Below are positions 25,268 to 35,058 of a stretch of 64,000 bases of DNA, piece by piece (position 1 is the stretch's first letter; every line of letters begins with the position of its first letter). Origin of the DNA: DATHVR01 sp035461175 (GTDB taxonomy: Bacteria > Actinomycetota > Acidimicrobiia > Spongiisociales > ZC4RG35); assembly GCA_035461175.1 (NCBI GenBank), contig DATHVR010000151.1:25499-89498 (forward strand), in the 5' to 3' direction. Below the pieces are notes generated by a model. That model did no database searches. It saw only the letters and a program-made list of their open reading frames with translations, and was not told where the DNA came from. The translations under genes and the position numbers were made by a program.

Positions 25268-25765
25268 ATGCGCCAACTCGCCATTCTCATCTCTCTCCTC
25301 TCCCTCTCGGCCTGTGGTGGTGTGCTGCCGGACACGTTCACCGCGGAGGATCTGCCCGACCCGGCGGCGTTGACGATGGAGTGGGGATGCGGGCACGGGT
25401 TCTGGCTGGGCACCAGCGACCAGACGGCCGCCCTGCAAGTTGCCTATACCGGCGAGGGGTCACCCCCGGCCACCGCCGACCTACCCTCGCCCGACTGGGA
25501 TGTCAGGCTGATCGTCGGCAGCGACCTCTACGCCAACTGGTGCGACGACGTCATCGAGCCGGGCGAGCCCACCCCGGTCGAGCACTGGGTTCTCCCTGTG
25601 ACCGGGGGCCGGATCACCGTGCTGGGCGAAGCCCCCGAACCTTTCTCGGGAGGCGAGCTGAGATTCACCGCCGACGACCTGGTGGTGGAACTTCCCGACG
25701 GCGCGACGGCGCCCTGGGGCGATTTCTCGGGCCGCAACCCCACCTGGGGATTCTTCGCCGGCTGA
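25268..25765 (+). CDS. Small predicted lipoprotein of unknown function
   Basis: This 165-aa protein starts with a lipoprotein signal (LAILISLLSLSAC). The mature part is acidic, with conserved-looking Trp and Cys residues (MEWGCGHGFWLGTSDQTAAL and DLYANWCDDVIEPGEP) and a terminal beta-rich stretch. I do not recognise a family. It lies 31 nt before the predicted nuclease gene on the same strand and may be co-transcribed with it. Confidence 0.8.
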   Translation: MRQLAILISLLSLSACGGVLPDTFTAEDLPDPAALTMEWGCGHGFWLGTSDQTAALQVAYTGEGSPPATADLPSPDWDVRLIVGSDLYANWCDDVIEPGEPTPVEHWVLPVTGGRITVLGEAPEPFSGGELRFTADDLVVELPDGATAPWGDFSGRNPTWGFFAG

Positions 25766-25796
25766 AGATGTCACACCCCCCGGGTACGTTGCGGGC

Positions 25797-27122
25797 ATGG
25801 ACCAGCCCGACCTTCCCACCCAGCCGAATTCTCCCGACCAGGGAGCACCCCCGGCGCGTGCCGCGGCGATCTCGGTGCAGGGCGATCGGGTCAGGGTGGA
25901 GGACCTCGAGTTCGACGACCCGGTCGTGGCCGAGATCCTCTCCCGCCAGGAGGGACCGGACCGGGTCCGGGCTCTGGTTCAGATGCTCGGCGTGGGCGCC
26001 CGGGGCATGACGTCGATGGGCCTCGGCCTCGAGTTGAGCGACGTGGATCGCCGGGTCAGGGCGACGGTGGCCGATGCCCTGGAGGAGGGCCGCCGGCACA
26101 TGGGGTCCACGCTGGCGGAACTGCAGGCGGCGGTGGTGGGCTCGCTCGACCCTGACCAGCGCGCCTCGGTGGTGGCCCGCTGCCTGGACCAGCTCGAGAC
26201 CTTTCGCTCCGACCTGACCGCGGCGGTGGACCCCGCCCTCCGGGGCAGCCACACCGCAATCCTTCTCGACGAGATGAAGGCGATGCTCGGCCCCGGCGGA
26301 GTGCTCGAACAGCGCCTCCGCTCCGCCCTCGATCCCGAGGCGGACGCCTCGGCCCTGGCCGGCACCCTCGGGCGACTCGAAACCCGACTCGACCAACTCC
26401 ACCAGCTGGTCTCCGAGGACCGGGGACGCCAGACCGAGGCCCTGCGGGGAACTGCCAAGGGTTTCGAGTACGAAGACGAGGTGGAAGATCGTCTGCGGCG
26501 CTGGGCCAAGGGGCGGGGCGCCGCCGTCGAACGCACCTCCAACTCCGCCGGCACCCGTGGCCAGGGCCTGGCGGGAGACTTCCTGGTCGAGCTCGCCGAC
26601 GGCGCCCGGATCGTGATCGAGACCAAGAACACGGGCACACTCGCTCTCAACGGCACCACCGGCATTCTCTTCGAGTTGCGCCGGGCCCTCGACAACCGCC
26701 GGGCCGACGCCGGGGTGTGTCTGAGCCGGCTGCCGGCCTTCCCGGCCGAGGTGGGAGCGTTGGGGATCTACGGCGAGGTCGTGCTGGCCGTAGATGATGA
26801 CGACGACACCATGCTCGAAGCGGCCCTGGCCATCGCCGCCCACCGGGCCGCCCAATCGAAGCAGGCCGCCTCGGTGGTCGACGCCCGATTGATCGCCGAA
26901 CGGGTGGAGCGGGTCCGCAACCTCGCCATCCAGTTGTCCAGCAGCAAACGCGCCCTGACCGACATCTCCGGATCGGTCGAGAAGGTCAAGCTGGGCCTCG
27001 AGACCATCCGCACCGACCTGATCGAGGCGGCGGCCGACATCCACCTGGCCCTTCGCCCCGACCCCTCCGAGACCGGGGCCGACGTGATCGCGCTCGAACC
27101 CGGCCTGGTGCGGAGAGGCTGA
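25797..27122 (+). CDS. Predicted PD-(D/E)XK nuclease with helical N-terminal region (DUF2130-like)
   Basis: The 441-aa protein has a long helical, partly coiled-coil N-terminal half (residues 30-220) and a compact nuclease-like core. The core begins KGFEYEDEVEDRLRRW (221-236) and continues GDFLVELADGARIVIETKN (260-278), which fits D261, E275 and K277 of a PD-(D/E)XK active site. A following helix-strand unit (NRRADAGVCLSRLPAFP) resembles DUF2130-type proteins. A C-terminal helical tail ends the protein. It has no signal peptide or membrane helix, so it acts in the cytosol. The target DNA or RNA is unknown; no methylase or partner is adjacent. Confidence 0.75.
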   Translation: MDQPDLPTQPNSPDQGAPPARAAAISVQGDRVRVEDLEFDDPVVAEILSRQEGPDRVRALVQMLGVGARGMTSMGLGLELSDVDRRVRATVADALEEGRRHMGSTLAELQAAVVGSLDPDQRASVVARCLDQLETFRSDLTAAVDPALRGSHTAILLDEMKAMLGPGGVLEQRLRSALDPEADASALAGTLGRLETRLDQLHQLVSEDRGRQTEALRGTAKGFEYEDEVEDRLRRWAKGRGAAVERTSNSAGTRGQGLAGDFLVELADGARIVIETKNTGTLALNGTTGILFELRRALDNRRADAGVCLSRLPAFPAEVGALGIYGEVVLAVDDDDDTMLEAALAIAAHRAAQSKQAASVVDARLIAERVERVRNLAIQLSSSKRALTDISGSVEKVKLGLETIRTDLIEAAADIHLALRPDPSETGADVIALEPGLVRRG

Positions 27123-27356
27123 ACCAACGGCCCGCAACCCTTCGGGAGGCTGAAACCGACCCACACCACGACGGCGACCGGCCGCCCGGGTTGCCACGAA
27201 ATGATCCCGGGCAGTCGGGAACGCTCCCCGGAGGGTGCAACCAGGAGTACTGAGTCGATCTCGTTTAGCCCGGGATGAGGTCTAGCCTACAATCGGCCCG
27301 ACCGGGGGACCTCGCTGTCGCGCCTGCCGGCCCCGATTCCGCCACCCATTAGAGAC

Positions 27357-29300
27357 GTGCCAGCCCGAGCCAGATCAGCCCGCTCCCTCCTCCTAGTTCT
27401 CGCCGCCGTCTTGCTGGTGGCGGGGATCTACGGCGTCGCCCGCTGGGCCTCGGCCGGAGAGGTGCTGGGTTCCGTGACCGTACTGGATCTAGAGCTGGGA
27501 GGCACCACGCCCGACGTCGCCGCTCAGGCCCTGGCCGACCTCGAGGTGCGACTGGCAGACATGCCGGCGCGGGTCTCGATCGAGAGCACCGTGGTAGACG
27601 TACTGCCGACCCAGGCCGGCTTCGACCTCGACGAGGAGACACTGGTCGAGGAGGCAATGGCGGTGGGCCGGACCGCGAACCCCGTGTCCGATTTCATATG
27701 GTGGTTGACGCATCTGACCGGCTCGACCGAGATCCAGCCCCAGGGCTCGCTCGACGAGGGGGCACTCGAGGCCCTTCTGGAAGGCTACGACGGCGCCATC
27801 ATCGGGAACCCACCCTTCGAGGGGTCGATCGAATTGGAGGAGGGCTCGATCGTCGCCCAGTATCCGCGTCCGGGCAGGCGCATCGCCCGTGATACGGCCG
27901 GCGAGTTGCTGCTCGCCAACTTCCTCGATCCCCAGCGTCCCCCGGTCGAACTCCCCATCCGCGAGGAGGTCCCCACACTGACCCCGGCCGACATCGATGC
28001 CGCTCGAGGTGAGGCCGAGCTGATGCTGTCGGGGCCCATCGTCCTCACCGCCGAGAACGACACCACCCTCACCTTCTCGGTCGAAGATCTCCGGAACTCC
28101 TTTGTGACCGGGACACGCCAGGATCCGCCCGGCATCGAACTCGGATTCGATCCCGGTGCGATCGAGACCCGCCTCGCCGAGGTTCGCCCAGAATTCGAGT
28201 CCTCACCGGTCAACGCCCGCTTCGAGATCAGCGGCTACGAGGTGGGAATCATTCCCGGACGCAACGGGACGCTGCTCGAAGCCGACGACACGGCCGAGGT
28301 CCTGGCCGCCGCCTCCCGGACCTCGCTGCGCCGGGCCGAGTTGCCCCTCGTCGAGGGCGCCGAGCCCGAGGTCACTACCGCCGACCTCGAGGCTCTCGAC
28401 ATCCGGCATCTGGTGGCACAGTTCACCACCTACCACGAGTGTTGCGCTGCCCGGGTAACCAACATCCACCTGATGGCCGACGAGGTCGACGGGGCCGTCG
28501 TCCCTTCCGGCGGGGAGTTCTCGCTCAACGACTACGTCGGGCGCCGGACCGAAGCGGAGGGTTACCTGCCCGCCGGCACCATCGTCGGCGGCGAGATCGT
28601 CGACACCGTGGGGGGCGGTGTGAGCCAGTTCGCCACCACCTTCTACAACGCCGTGTTCTGGGGCGGCTACCAGGACGTCACCCACAAACCCCACTCCTTC
28701 TGGTTCGATCGCTATCCGGAAGGGATCGAGGCCACCATCTCGTGGCCGCTCCCCGACCTGGTCTTCCGCAATGACGACGAGTCGGGCGTTCTCATCAAGA
28801 CCGAGTACACCGACACCTCGATCACAGTCAAGTTCTACGGCAACAACGAGGGTCGAATCCTCTCGGGAGAGAACTCCAACGGCAACCTCTCGGTGGGCGT
28901 CGTGGCCGAGGGTGGTCCGGGCGCCAAAGAGGTGAGAGGTGACCGGTCGGAGCGATTCGACTTCCGCGATCCTCCTTCGCCCCTCTACCGGGGCAACCCC
29001 GAGCTCGGGGTCGACGACAGCAGAACCGTCCAGCGACCGAGGGAAGGCTGGAGCCTGACCGTCACCCGCACCATCACGATCGATGGCGAGACCACCACTG
29101 AGGAGTGGCCGGTTCGTTACGTACCCCAGCAGGAGATCATCGAGGTGCATCCGTGCAAGGTGCCGGACGCGTCGGAGAGCTGTCCCACCACGACGACCAC
29201 CACGGTGACGACGGTGCCACCGACCACCGAGCCGACCGAGACCACATCCACCACCGCAGCGCCCGAGTCGACCACCACGACCGTACCCGACGAGGGCTAG
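27357..29300 (+). CDS. VanW family protein with peptidoglycan-binding-like repeats
   Basis: This 647-aa envelope protein has one N-terminal membrane helix (LLLVLAAVLLVAGIYGV), two repeats of the domain often found beside VanW (residues 40-330) and a VanW domain. The last contains PSGGEFSLNDYVGRRTEAEG, GGGVSQFATTFYNAVFWGG and the PEGIEATISWP strand. The tail is Thr/Pro-rich, beginning CPTTTTTTVTTVPPT. VanW proteins are linked to peptidoglycan metabolism, but the reaction is unproven. The GTG start is at 27357. A TACAAT box at 27291-27296 could be a -10 element. The 234-nt spacer before the gene holds nothing else recognisable. Confidence 0.9.
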   Translation: MPARARSARSLLLVLAAVLLVAGIYGVARWASAGEVLGSVTVLDLELGGTTPDVAAQALADLEVRLADMPARVSIESTVVDVLPTQAGFDLDEETLVEEAMAVGRTANPVSDFIWWLTHLTGSTEIQPQGSLDEGALEALLEGYDGAIIGNPPFEGSIELEEGSIVAQYPRPGRRIARDTAGELLLANFLDPQRPPVELPIREEVPTLTPADIDAARGEAELMLSGPIVLTAENDTTLTFSVEDLRNSFVTGTRQDPPGIELGFDPGAIETRLAEVRPEFESSPVNARFEISGYEVGIIPGRNGTLLEADDTAEVLAAASRTSLRRAELPLVEGAEPEVTTADLEALDIRHLVAQFTTYHECCAARVTNIHLMADEVDGAVVPSGGEFSLNDYVGRRTEAEGYLPAGTIVGGEIVDTVGGGVSQFATTFYNAVFWGGYQDVTHKPHSFWFDRYPEGIEATISWPLPDLVFRNDDESGVLIKTEYTDTSITVKFYGNNEGRILSGENSNGNLSVGVVAEGGPGAKEVRGDRSERFDFRDPPSPLYRGNPELGVDDSRTVQRPREGWSLTVTRTITIDGETTTEEWPVRYVPQQEIIEVHPCKVPDASESCPTTTTTTVTTVPPTTEPTETTSTTAAPESTTTTVPDEG

Positions 29301-29303
29301 GGA

Positions 29304-29600
29304 TCAGTCGGGATAGAAACGGAAGAAATGGGCGACCACCTGTTCGACCGTCTCGCGGGCCGATTCGGTCCACTCACCGGCGCGAGAGATGCTGACGGCA
29401 TTGGACATGACGTGGACCCGGTCGATGTCGGCGTCGGCCTCGAACAGCCGTTCCGCCAGCCGGGCCGGGAAGGTGTCCGAGGTCGTCGTGTAGCCGGGGG
29501 TGTAGGCCTCACCGTCCTGGCCCGCCAGGCTGCGGTTGGTGTCGATGACGAGGACCTCGCCGATCTGGCGTGACCCGTTGATCTCGATGGTCTGACCCAT
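29304..29600 (-). CDS. Hypothetical protein, 98 aa
   Basis: This small cytosolic protein has an alpha/beta pattern (EVLVIDTNRSLAGQDGEAYT, then ARLAERLFEADADIDRVHVMSN). It has no recognised motif, signal or membrane helix. Its codon use is like that of its neighbours, and it fits exactly between the VanW stop (3 nt away) and the pyruvate kinase stop, so it is probably real. The ribosome binding site is weak. Confidence 0.6.
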   Translation of the reverse strand: MGQTIEINGSRQIGEVLVIDTNRSLAGQDGEAYTPGYTTTSDTFPARLAERLFEADADIDRVHVMSNAVSISRAGEWTESARETVEQVVAHFFRFYPD

Positions 29601-29660
29601 GGACGGGGAGCATAGCCGTCAGGCCTGCCACCCCGACCCGCCGACGACACGTCCGGGCGG

Positions 29661-31124
29661 CTAGTAGCCGAGTCCGCCGACTTCGGGAGAGCGGCGCGCG
29701 CTGCGCTGGGACAGCACCCCGCCGTGCCGTTCTCCCACCAGGTGGATCTTCATGAGGTTGGTGGCGGAGCGCTGGTTGGGGGGGATGCCCGCCACCATCA
29801 CGACCAGGTCGCCCCGATGACAGATCTCCTCGCGCTCGAGGAACTTCTCGGCGGCGGCGATCTCGTGATCGGTGTAGTCGCGCCGCTCGAACGGGTACGC
29901 GGTCACTCCCCAGAACAGTGCCATTCGCCGACGGGTGGGCGGAAGGGGGGTGAAGGCGACGATGGCGGCCTCGGGCCGGTACTTGGAGATCAGCCGGGCC
30001 GTGCTGCCGGTCTCCGTGAAGGCGACGATGGTGTTGATGCCGAGATTGGCCGCCGCCTCCGTGGCAGCCTGGGCGATGGCGGAGGCGACCCGATTGGCCG
30101 CTCCGACGAACGGGACCGGTTGGGCCAGGGGCGACGATTCGGCTTCGACACAGATGCGGGCCATGGTCTCGACGGTCTTGGACGGGTAGTCGCCCACCGC
30201 GGTCTCACCCGAAAGCATCACGGCGTCGGTCCCCGAGATGACGGCGGTGGCGACATCCGTCACCTCGGCCCGGGTGGGGCGGGGGGAATGGGTCATCGAC
30301 TCCAGCATCTCGGTGGCCGTGATCGAGATCCGGCCGGCGGCGTTGGTCCGGGCCAGGATGTCGGTCTGGATGTGGGGAATCCTCTCCAGCGGCAATTGAA
30401 CACCGAGGTCGCCACGGGCCACCATCACCCCATCCGCTTCGGCGAGGATGTCGTCGAGATTCTGATAGGCCACCGCCAGCTCGACCTTGGCGATCACCGG
30501 CGCCTCGCCCACCAACTTACGGACCTCGCGCACATCGTCGCCGGTTCGCACGAACGAGGCGGCCACGTAGTCGACGCCCAGCTCCCTGCCCAGCTTGAGA
30601 TCGTCGCGGTCCTTGGCGGTGACACTCGGCACCCGCAGATCGGTGTCGGGGCAGGCGACTCCCTTGCGGTCCTTGAGCTCGCCGCCCACCCGAACCAGCG
30701 CCGTGAGCGAGTCCGGGTCGGTGCCGATCACCTCCAGCACGATCAGCCCATCCGAGAGAAGGATCGTGTCTCCCACGTCCACGTCCTCGGTCAGATACGG
30801 ATAGTCGACCTCGATGCGGTTCTCTGTGCCGAGGCCTGAGCCGGCGACCAGAGAGACCAAGTCCCCCTGTTCGAGATCGATCGAGCCATCGGGAAAGCGG
30901 CCGACCCGGAGTTTGGGGCCCTGGATGTCCTGGAGAACGGCCACGTTGCGACCCGCCTCGTCGGCCGCCTGCCTGATCCAGTCGAACCAGCGGCGGTGAG
31001 TCGCGTGGTCGCCGTGGGAGAAATTGAGCCGGGCCACGTCCATTCCCGCCGCCACCAGCGACTGGACGGACTCATAGGTATGTATAGAGGGCCCCAGTGT
31101 GGCCACAATCTTGGTTCGACGCAC
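29661..31124 (-). CDS. pyk: Pyruvate kinase
   Basis: This enzyme catalyses the last step of glycolysis, making pyruvate and ATP from phosphoenolpyruvate and ADP. The 487-aa protein has the start RRTKIVATLGPSI, ARLNFSHGDH, DIQGPKLRVG, the active-site segment VIAKVELAVAYQNLDDI (Leu where many family members have another residue after Glu), MVARGDLGVQLPLERIP and ITATEMLESM. The C-terminal regulatory domain is present (GINTIVAFTETGSTARLIS). The start is GTG 31124. It lies alone between a hypothetical gene and the HAD phosphatase. Confidence 0.96.
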   Translation of the reverse strand: MRRTKIVATLGPSIHTYESVQSLVAAGMDVARLNFSHGDHATHRRWFDWIRQAADEAGRNVAVLQDIQGPKLRVGRFPDGSIDLEQGDLVSLVAGSGLGTENRIEVDYPYLTEDVDVGDTILLSDGLIVLEVIGTDPDSLTALVRVGGELKDRKGVACPDTDLRVPSVTAKDRDDLKLGRELGVDYVAASFVRTGDDVREVRKLVGEAPVIAKVELAVAYQNLDDILAEADGVMVARGDLGVQLPLERIPHIQTDILARTNAAGRISITATEMLESMTHSPRPTRAEVTDVATAVISGTDAVMLSGETAVGDYPSKTVETMARICVEAESSPLAQPVPFVGAANRVASAIAQAATEAAANLGINTIVAFTETGSTARLISKYRPEAAIVAFTPLPPTRRRMALFWGVTAYPFERRDYTDHEIAAAEKFLEREEICHRGDLVVMVAGIPPNQRSATNLMKIHLVGERHGGVLSQRSARRSPEVGGLGY

Positions 31125-31170
31125 GCCTAGAACCTAGCGCCCCCGCCGTCTCTCCACCCGCACCGCCCGC

Positions 31171-31803
31171 TCAGATGAGCGAGGAGACCACCCTGGTGGC
31201 CGCCTGCAGGGCAGCCGACCCGAACACTCCGCGATCCACGGCCACCACCCGCATGCCCGCCGCTCGGGCCGAGGCGACCCCTGTGGGACTGTCTTCGATT
31301 ACCAGGCAGCGGGAGGGGTCGGTGTCCAGCAGGCGGGCGGCGAGGAGGTAGATGTCGGGCTCGGGCTTGGGGTGGGTCACGTCGTCGCTGGTGACCCGGA
31401 TCCGGAACCGGTCGGCCAGCCCGGCCGAAGTGAGGATGGCATCCAGCCGCCAGGACTCGCTGTTCGTCACCACCGCCGTCGACAGGGTCGAGCCTTCGAC
31501 CTGCTCGAGAGCCTTGGTGGCGTCGGGGAACACCTCGAGGGGCGACTCGGCGAGACCTGTGAGAAGGAAGTCGGCGGCGCGATCGGCCAGCACGGCCGGA
31601 GAAACCCCGGCTTCGGCGGCGTAGCGCACGGCTATCGACTCGTCGGTGGTCCCGACCCAAGCTGAGAAGTCGCCCAGGTCGATCCCGTACTCGGCCAGGG
31701 CGGTCCGCCAGGCCCATTCGGAGACCGGTTCGGAGTCGACCAGGACACCATCGCAGTCGAACAGGACCGCGTCCACCCCCTCGAAATCCAGGAAACGCCC
31801 CAC
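31171..31803 (-). CDS. HAD-family hydrolase, beta-phosphoglucomutase/phosphatase-like
   Basis: This 210-aa protein has the HAD motifs: AVLFDCDGVLVDSEP (nucleophile and acid Asp), VVTNSES (motif II), the Lys in HPKPEPDIYL and VIEDSPTGVASARAAGM (motif IV). A helical cap lies between motifs I and II. This subgroup includes phosphoglycolate phosphatases and sugar-phosphate mutases; the substrate is not clear. The GTG start at 31803 abuts the gatB stop at 31804, so it is likely co-transcribed with gatCAB. Confidence 0.92.
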   Translation of the reverse strand: MGRFLDFEGVDAVLFDCDGVLVDSEPVSEWAWRTALAEYGIDLGDFSAWVGTTDESIAVRYAAEAGVSPAVLADRAADFLLTGLAESPLEVFPDATKALEQVEGSTLSTAVVTNSESWRLDAILTSAGLADRFRIRVTSDDVTHPKPEPDIYLLAARLLDTDPSRCLVIEDSPTGVASARAAGMRVVAVDRGVFGSAALQAATRVVSSLI

Positions 31804-33252
31804 TCAGGTCTCGAGGTGCTGGGTCAGCAACTCATTGACGAGCCTGGGATCGGCCTTGCCTCCGGACGAGCGCATCACGGCCCCGACCAGGAAACCGATC
31901 ACCTTCTGCTCGCCCCCCCGATACCGCTCGACCGCATCCGGGTTTTCGACCAGAACCGAAGCGACGATGCTCTCCAGGGCGCCGGTATCGGAGATCTGGA
32001 TCAGGTCGCGGCTCTCGGCCACGGCGCGGGGAGAGCCTTCTCCGGCGACGACGCCGGCCAGCACCTCCTTGGCGGCCGATGCCGATAGGTCCCCGCCGGC
32101 CACCATGGCGGACAGCTCGGCGATAGCGGCGCCATCCACAGCCGTCGCCTCGAGGGCCAGCTCCTCACGTCGCAACAGAGCTGTGAGTTCCCCTGTCACC
32201 CAGTTGGCGGCCGGAACCGGATCGGCTCCCGCCCCCACGGCCTCCTCGAATAGACCCCGCAGATCCGGTTCGGCGGCGGTGAGAACGGCCGCGGTGTGGT
32301 TGTCGAGTCCCGCCTCGGCGTAGCGCCGTCGACGCGCCCCCGGTGTCTCGGGGAGGCGGGCGGCGATGGCCGCCACCCAATCGTCCTCGAGCACCATGGG
32401 GAGCAGGTCGGGTTCGGTGAAGTAGCGGTAGTCCGAGGAGCCCTCTTTGACACGCATGCTGTGGGTGACCCCGGCCTCCTCGTCCCAGTGCCGGGTCTCC
32501 TGCACCAAGCTGCCGCCGCCTTCGAGAACCTCGATCTGACGCTGGATCTCGTAGTCGACGGCCCGTTCCAGGGATCGGAAGGAATTCATGTTCTTGATCT
32601 CGACCTTGGTTCCCAGCGTCGAGGACCCGACGGGCCGCACCGACACGTTGGCGTCGAAGCGGATCGAGCCCTCTTCCATCCGGGCGTCGGACACCCCGAG
32701 CTCGGCGACGAGTGCCCGCAGCTCCTGGGCGTAGGCCCGGGCCTGGGCGGCCGAGTGGATGTCGGGGCGGGAGACGATCTCCACCAGCGGGACGCCGGAG
32801 CGGTTGAAGTCGAGCAGAGTCGCCTCGGCTCCGTGGATGCGTCCGCCCTCGCCCACGTGGCGGGACTTGCCGGTGTCCTCTTCCATGTGGGCGCGTTCGA
32901 TACCGACGACCGTCGTCTCCCCGTCCACCTCGACCTCGAGGCGGCCGTCATGGCAGACCGGGATGTCGAACTGGGAGATCTGGTAGTTCTTGGGGAGGTC
33001 GGCGTAGAAGTAGTTCTTGCGATGGAATACCGACCGGGGGGTGATCGAGCACTCCAGCGCCAGCCCGATGGCGGTGATCCATTCGATCGCCCGGGCGTTC
33101 GTCACCGGCAGCGCGCCGGGCAACCCCAGGCACACCGGGCAGACGCTGGTGTTGGGGTCCTCACCGAAGCCGACGGCACAGCCACAGAACATCTTCGAGT
33201 CGGTGCGCAACTCGACGTGCACCTCGATCCCGATCACCGGCTCCCAGTTCAC
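31804..33252 (-). CDS. gatB: Aspartyl/glutamyl-tRNA amidotransferase subunit B
   Basis: This is the kinase and tRNA-binding subunit of GatCAB, which converts misacylated Glu-tRNA(Gln) and Asp-tRNA(Asn) to the amide forms. The 482-aa protein has the start [15 protein letters not shown], the zinc-site Cys residues in MFCGCAVG and [13 protein letters not shown], the active-site region [17 protein letters not shown] and a C-terminal YqeY-like domain. Length is typical. It overlaps gatA by 4 nt in a gatC-gatA-gatB operon. Confidence 0.97.
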   Translation of the reverse strand: MNWEPVIGIEVHVELRTDSKMFCGCAVGFGEDPNTSVCPVCLGLPGALPVTNARAIEWITAIGLALECSITPRSVFHRKNYFYADLPKNYQISQFDIPVCHDGRLEVEVDGETTVVGIERAHMEEDTGKSRHVGEGGRIHGAEATLLDFNRSGVPLVEIVSRPDIHSAAQARAYAQELRALVAELGVSDARMEEGSIRFDANVSVRPVGSSTLGTKVEIKNMNSFRSLERAVDYEIQRQIEVLEGGGSLVQETRHWDEEAGVTHSMRVKEGSSDYRYFTEPDLLPMVLEDDWVAAIAARLPETPGARRRRYAEAGLDNHTAAVLTAAEPDLRGLFEEAVGAGADPVPAANWVTGELTALLRREELALEATAVDGAAIAELSAMVAGGDLSASAAKEVLAGVVAGEGSPRAVAESRDLIQISDTGALESIVASVLVENPDAVERYRGGEQKVIGFLVGAVMRSSGGKADPRLVNELLTQHLET

Positions 33253-34709
33253 GACCCACCTCCCGGGCGCATCGAGAACCCGGCCGCCCGCTCGATCTGG
33301 GCGGCGACGGCGAACATGATCTCTTCACCCAGCGCCGGCGCCATCACCTGGATACCGATCGGGAGGCCGTCGGAATCCAGCCCGGTCGGAACCGACATGG
33401 CCGGGTGCCCGGTGAGGTTGGCGGGAATGGTGCAAATGTCCGAGAGATACATCGCCAACGGGTCGGAGGTCTTGGCGCCCAATTCGAAGGCGACGGTGGG
33501 ACTGGTCGGTGAGATGAGGACATCGACATTCTCGAAGGCGGCCTCGAACTCGGCGATGAGTCGGGTCCTGACTCGCTGGGCCTGGCCGTAGAAGGCGTCG
33601 TAGTAGCCGGCGGAGAGCGAATAGGTCCCGAGGAGGATCCGCCGGGTCGGCTCAGGCCCGAAGCCGGCGGCGCGGGTGCGGGCCATCATCTCTTCGGTGG
33701 TCTCACCGTCGACCCGGTTGCCGTACCTGACCCCGTCGAAACGGGCGAGGTTGGCCGACGCCTCGGCGGGGGCGATCAGGTAGTAGGCGGAGAGGGCGAC
33801 GTCGGCGGTGGGAATGCTGATGTCGACGATCTCGGCGCCCCGACCCGAGAGAGAGTCGAGCATCGCCGCCACCGAGGACTCCACCGCCTCCTCATACCCC
33901 TCCCCTGAGAACTGCTCCACCACTCCGATCCGCAGGCCTTCCACCTCCGCGCCCAACGCCGCCATCAGATCGGGGTAGTCGCCCGGATACGAGGTGGCGT
34001 CCCGGGGATCATGGCCCCAAACGGCTTCGAGAAGGATGGCGGCATCCTCCACCGAGCGGGCCATGGGACCGATCTGGTCCAGGGAGGAGGCAAAAGCGAT
34101 CAGGCCGTAGCGACTGACCCGTCCGTAGGTGGGTTTGACCCCCACCACCCCGCACAGGCTGGCCGGCTGGCGGATCGAACCACCCGTGTCGGACCCAAAC
34201 GAGCCCAGGGCGGAACCGGCGGCGACGGCCGCCGCCGACCCCCCGGACGACCCGCCGGGGACCCGATCGGGGTTCCAGGGGTTGCGACTGGGACCGTAGG
34301 CGGAGTTCTCCGTCGACGATCCCATGGCGAACTCGTCGAGGTTGGTCTTGCCGAGGATGACGGCGCCCTGCGCCCGCAATCGCTCCACGATGTGGGCGTC
34401 ATAGGGCGGCACGTAGCCGGCCAGGATCTGCGATCCGGCAGTGGTCTCGAGGCCCCGGGTGCTCATGTTGTCCTTGAGTGCGACCGGGATCCCGTCGATC
34501 CGGCCGAGAGAACGCCCCTCGGCCCGGCGGGCGTCGGCGGCCCGGGCGGCTTCCAGCGCCCCCTCACGGTCGAGGGTGAGATAGCAGTGCAAGTCGGCCT
34601 CGGTCATCGTGGCCCGTTCCAGCACGGCGGTGGTCAGGGTCACCGAGTCGAGTTCACTCTCCTCCAGGCGTCGGGCAGCCTCCGAGATCGTCAGATCGGC
34701 CGGACTCAC
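33249..34709 (-). CDS. gatA: Aspartyl/glutamyl-tRNA amidotransferase subunit A
   Basis: This is the amidase subunit that frees ammonia from glutamine for GatB. It has the Ser-cisSer-Lys amidase triad: Lys in [11 protein letters not shown], the Ser loop [13 protein letters not shown] and [13 protein letters not shown]. Length (486 aa) is typical. It overlaps gatC by 4 nt and gatB by 4 nt. Confidence 0.97.
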   Translation of the reverse strand: MSPADLTISEAARRLEESELDSVTLTTAVLERATMTEADLHCYLTLDREGALEAARAADARRAEGRSLGRIDGIPVALKDNMSTRGLETTAGSQILAGYVPPYDAHIVERLRAQGAVILGKTNLDEFAMGSSTENSAYGPSRNPWNPDRVPGGSSGGSAAAVAAGSALGSFGSDTGGSIRQPASLCGVVGVKPTYGRVSRYGLIAFASSLDQIGPMARSVEDAAILLEAVWGHDPRDATSYPGDYPDLMAALGAEVEGLRIGVVEQFSGEGYEEAVESSVAAMLDSLSGRGAEIVDISIPTADVALSAYYLIAPAEASANLARFDGVRYGNRVDGETTEEMMARTRAAGFGPEPTRRILLGTYSLSAGYYDAFYGQAQRVRTRLIAEFEAAFENVDVLISPTSPTVAFELGAKTSDPLAMYLSDICTIPANLTGHPAMSVPTGLDSDGLPIGIQVMAPALGEEIMFAVAAQIERAAGFSMRPGGGS

Positions 34710-34996
34710 TCGACCTCCAGGGCCGGGGGTACCACGAAGAAGCCGTCCCGGCTGTCGGGAGCCTGGGAGACCACCTCGTCACGGTCGAGTGAGGGGCGGA
34801 CGCGGTCCTCCCGGAAACCGTTGGTGATGCCGAGGGGGTGAGCGGTGGGCTCGACGTCCGGCGTCGCCACCTCCTGAACCTTGGCGGCATGCTCGAGAAT
34901 CACAGCCAGTTGCCGGCGATACATCTCGAGATCCTCGGGACTGAGACCGAGTCGGGCGAGGCGCGCCACATGGGCGATATCGATGTCGATGGGCAC
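34706..34996 (-). CDS. gatC: Aspartyl/glutamyl-tRNA amidotransferase subunit C
   Basis: This small 96-aa subunit stabilises GatA on GatB. It has the family start [20 protein letters not shown], the linker [14 protein letters not shown], then [25 protein letters not shown] at the C-terminus. It is the first gene of gatCAB; the promoter should lie in the 60-nt spacer before it, where a divergent GH57-like gene also starts. Confidence 0.95.
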   Translation of the reverse strand: MPIDIDIAHVARLARLGLSPEDLEMYRRQLAVILEHAAKVQEVATPDVEPTAHPLGITNGFREDRVRPSLDRDEVVSQAPDSRDGFFVVPPALEVE

Positions 34997-35058
34997 AGCG
35001 CGAGCTTAGTTTGCCACTATCTCGACCCGGCATTCAGGGCACCACTAGCGTCCTCACC

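Noticed and set aside
27123..27356. Possible RNA gene or riboswitch before VanW
   Set aside because: No recognisable fold or conserved motif; only a weak TACAAT box was seen.
29160..29297. Possible short-repeat array at the end of VanW
   Set aside because: It encodes the Thr/Pro-rich tail of VanW and has no spacer-repeat pattern, so it is not a CRISPR.
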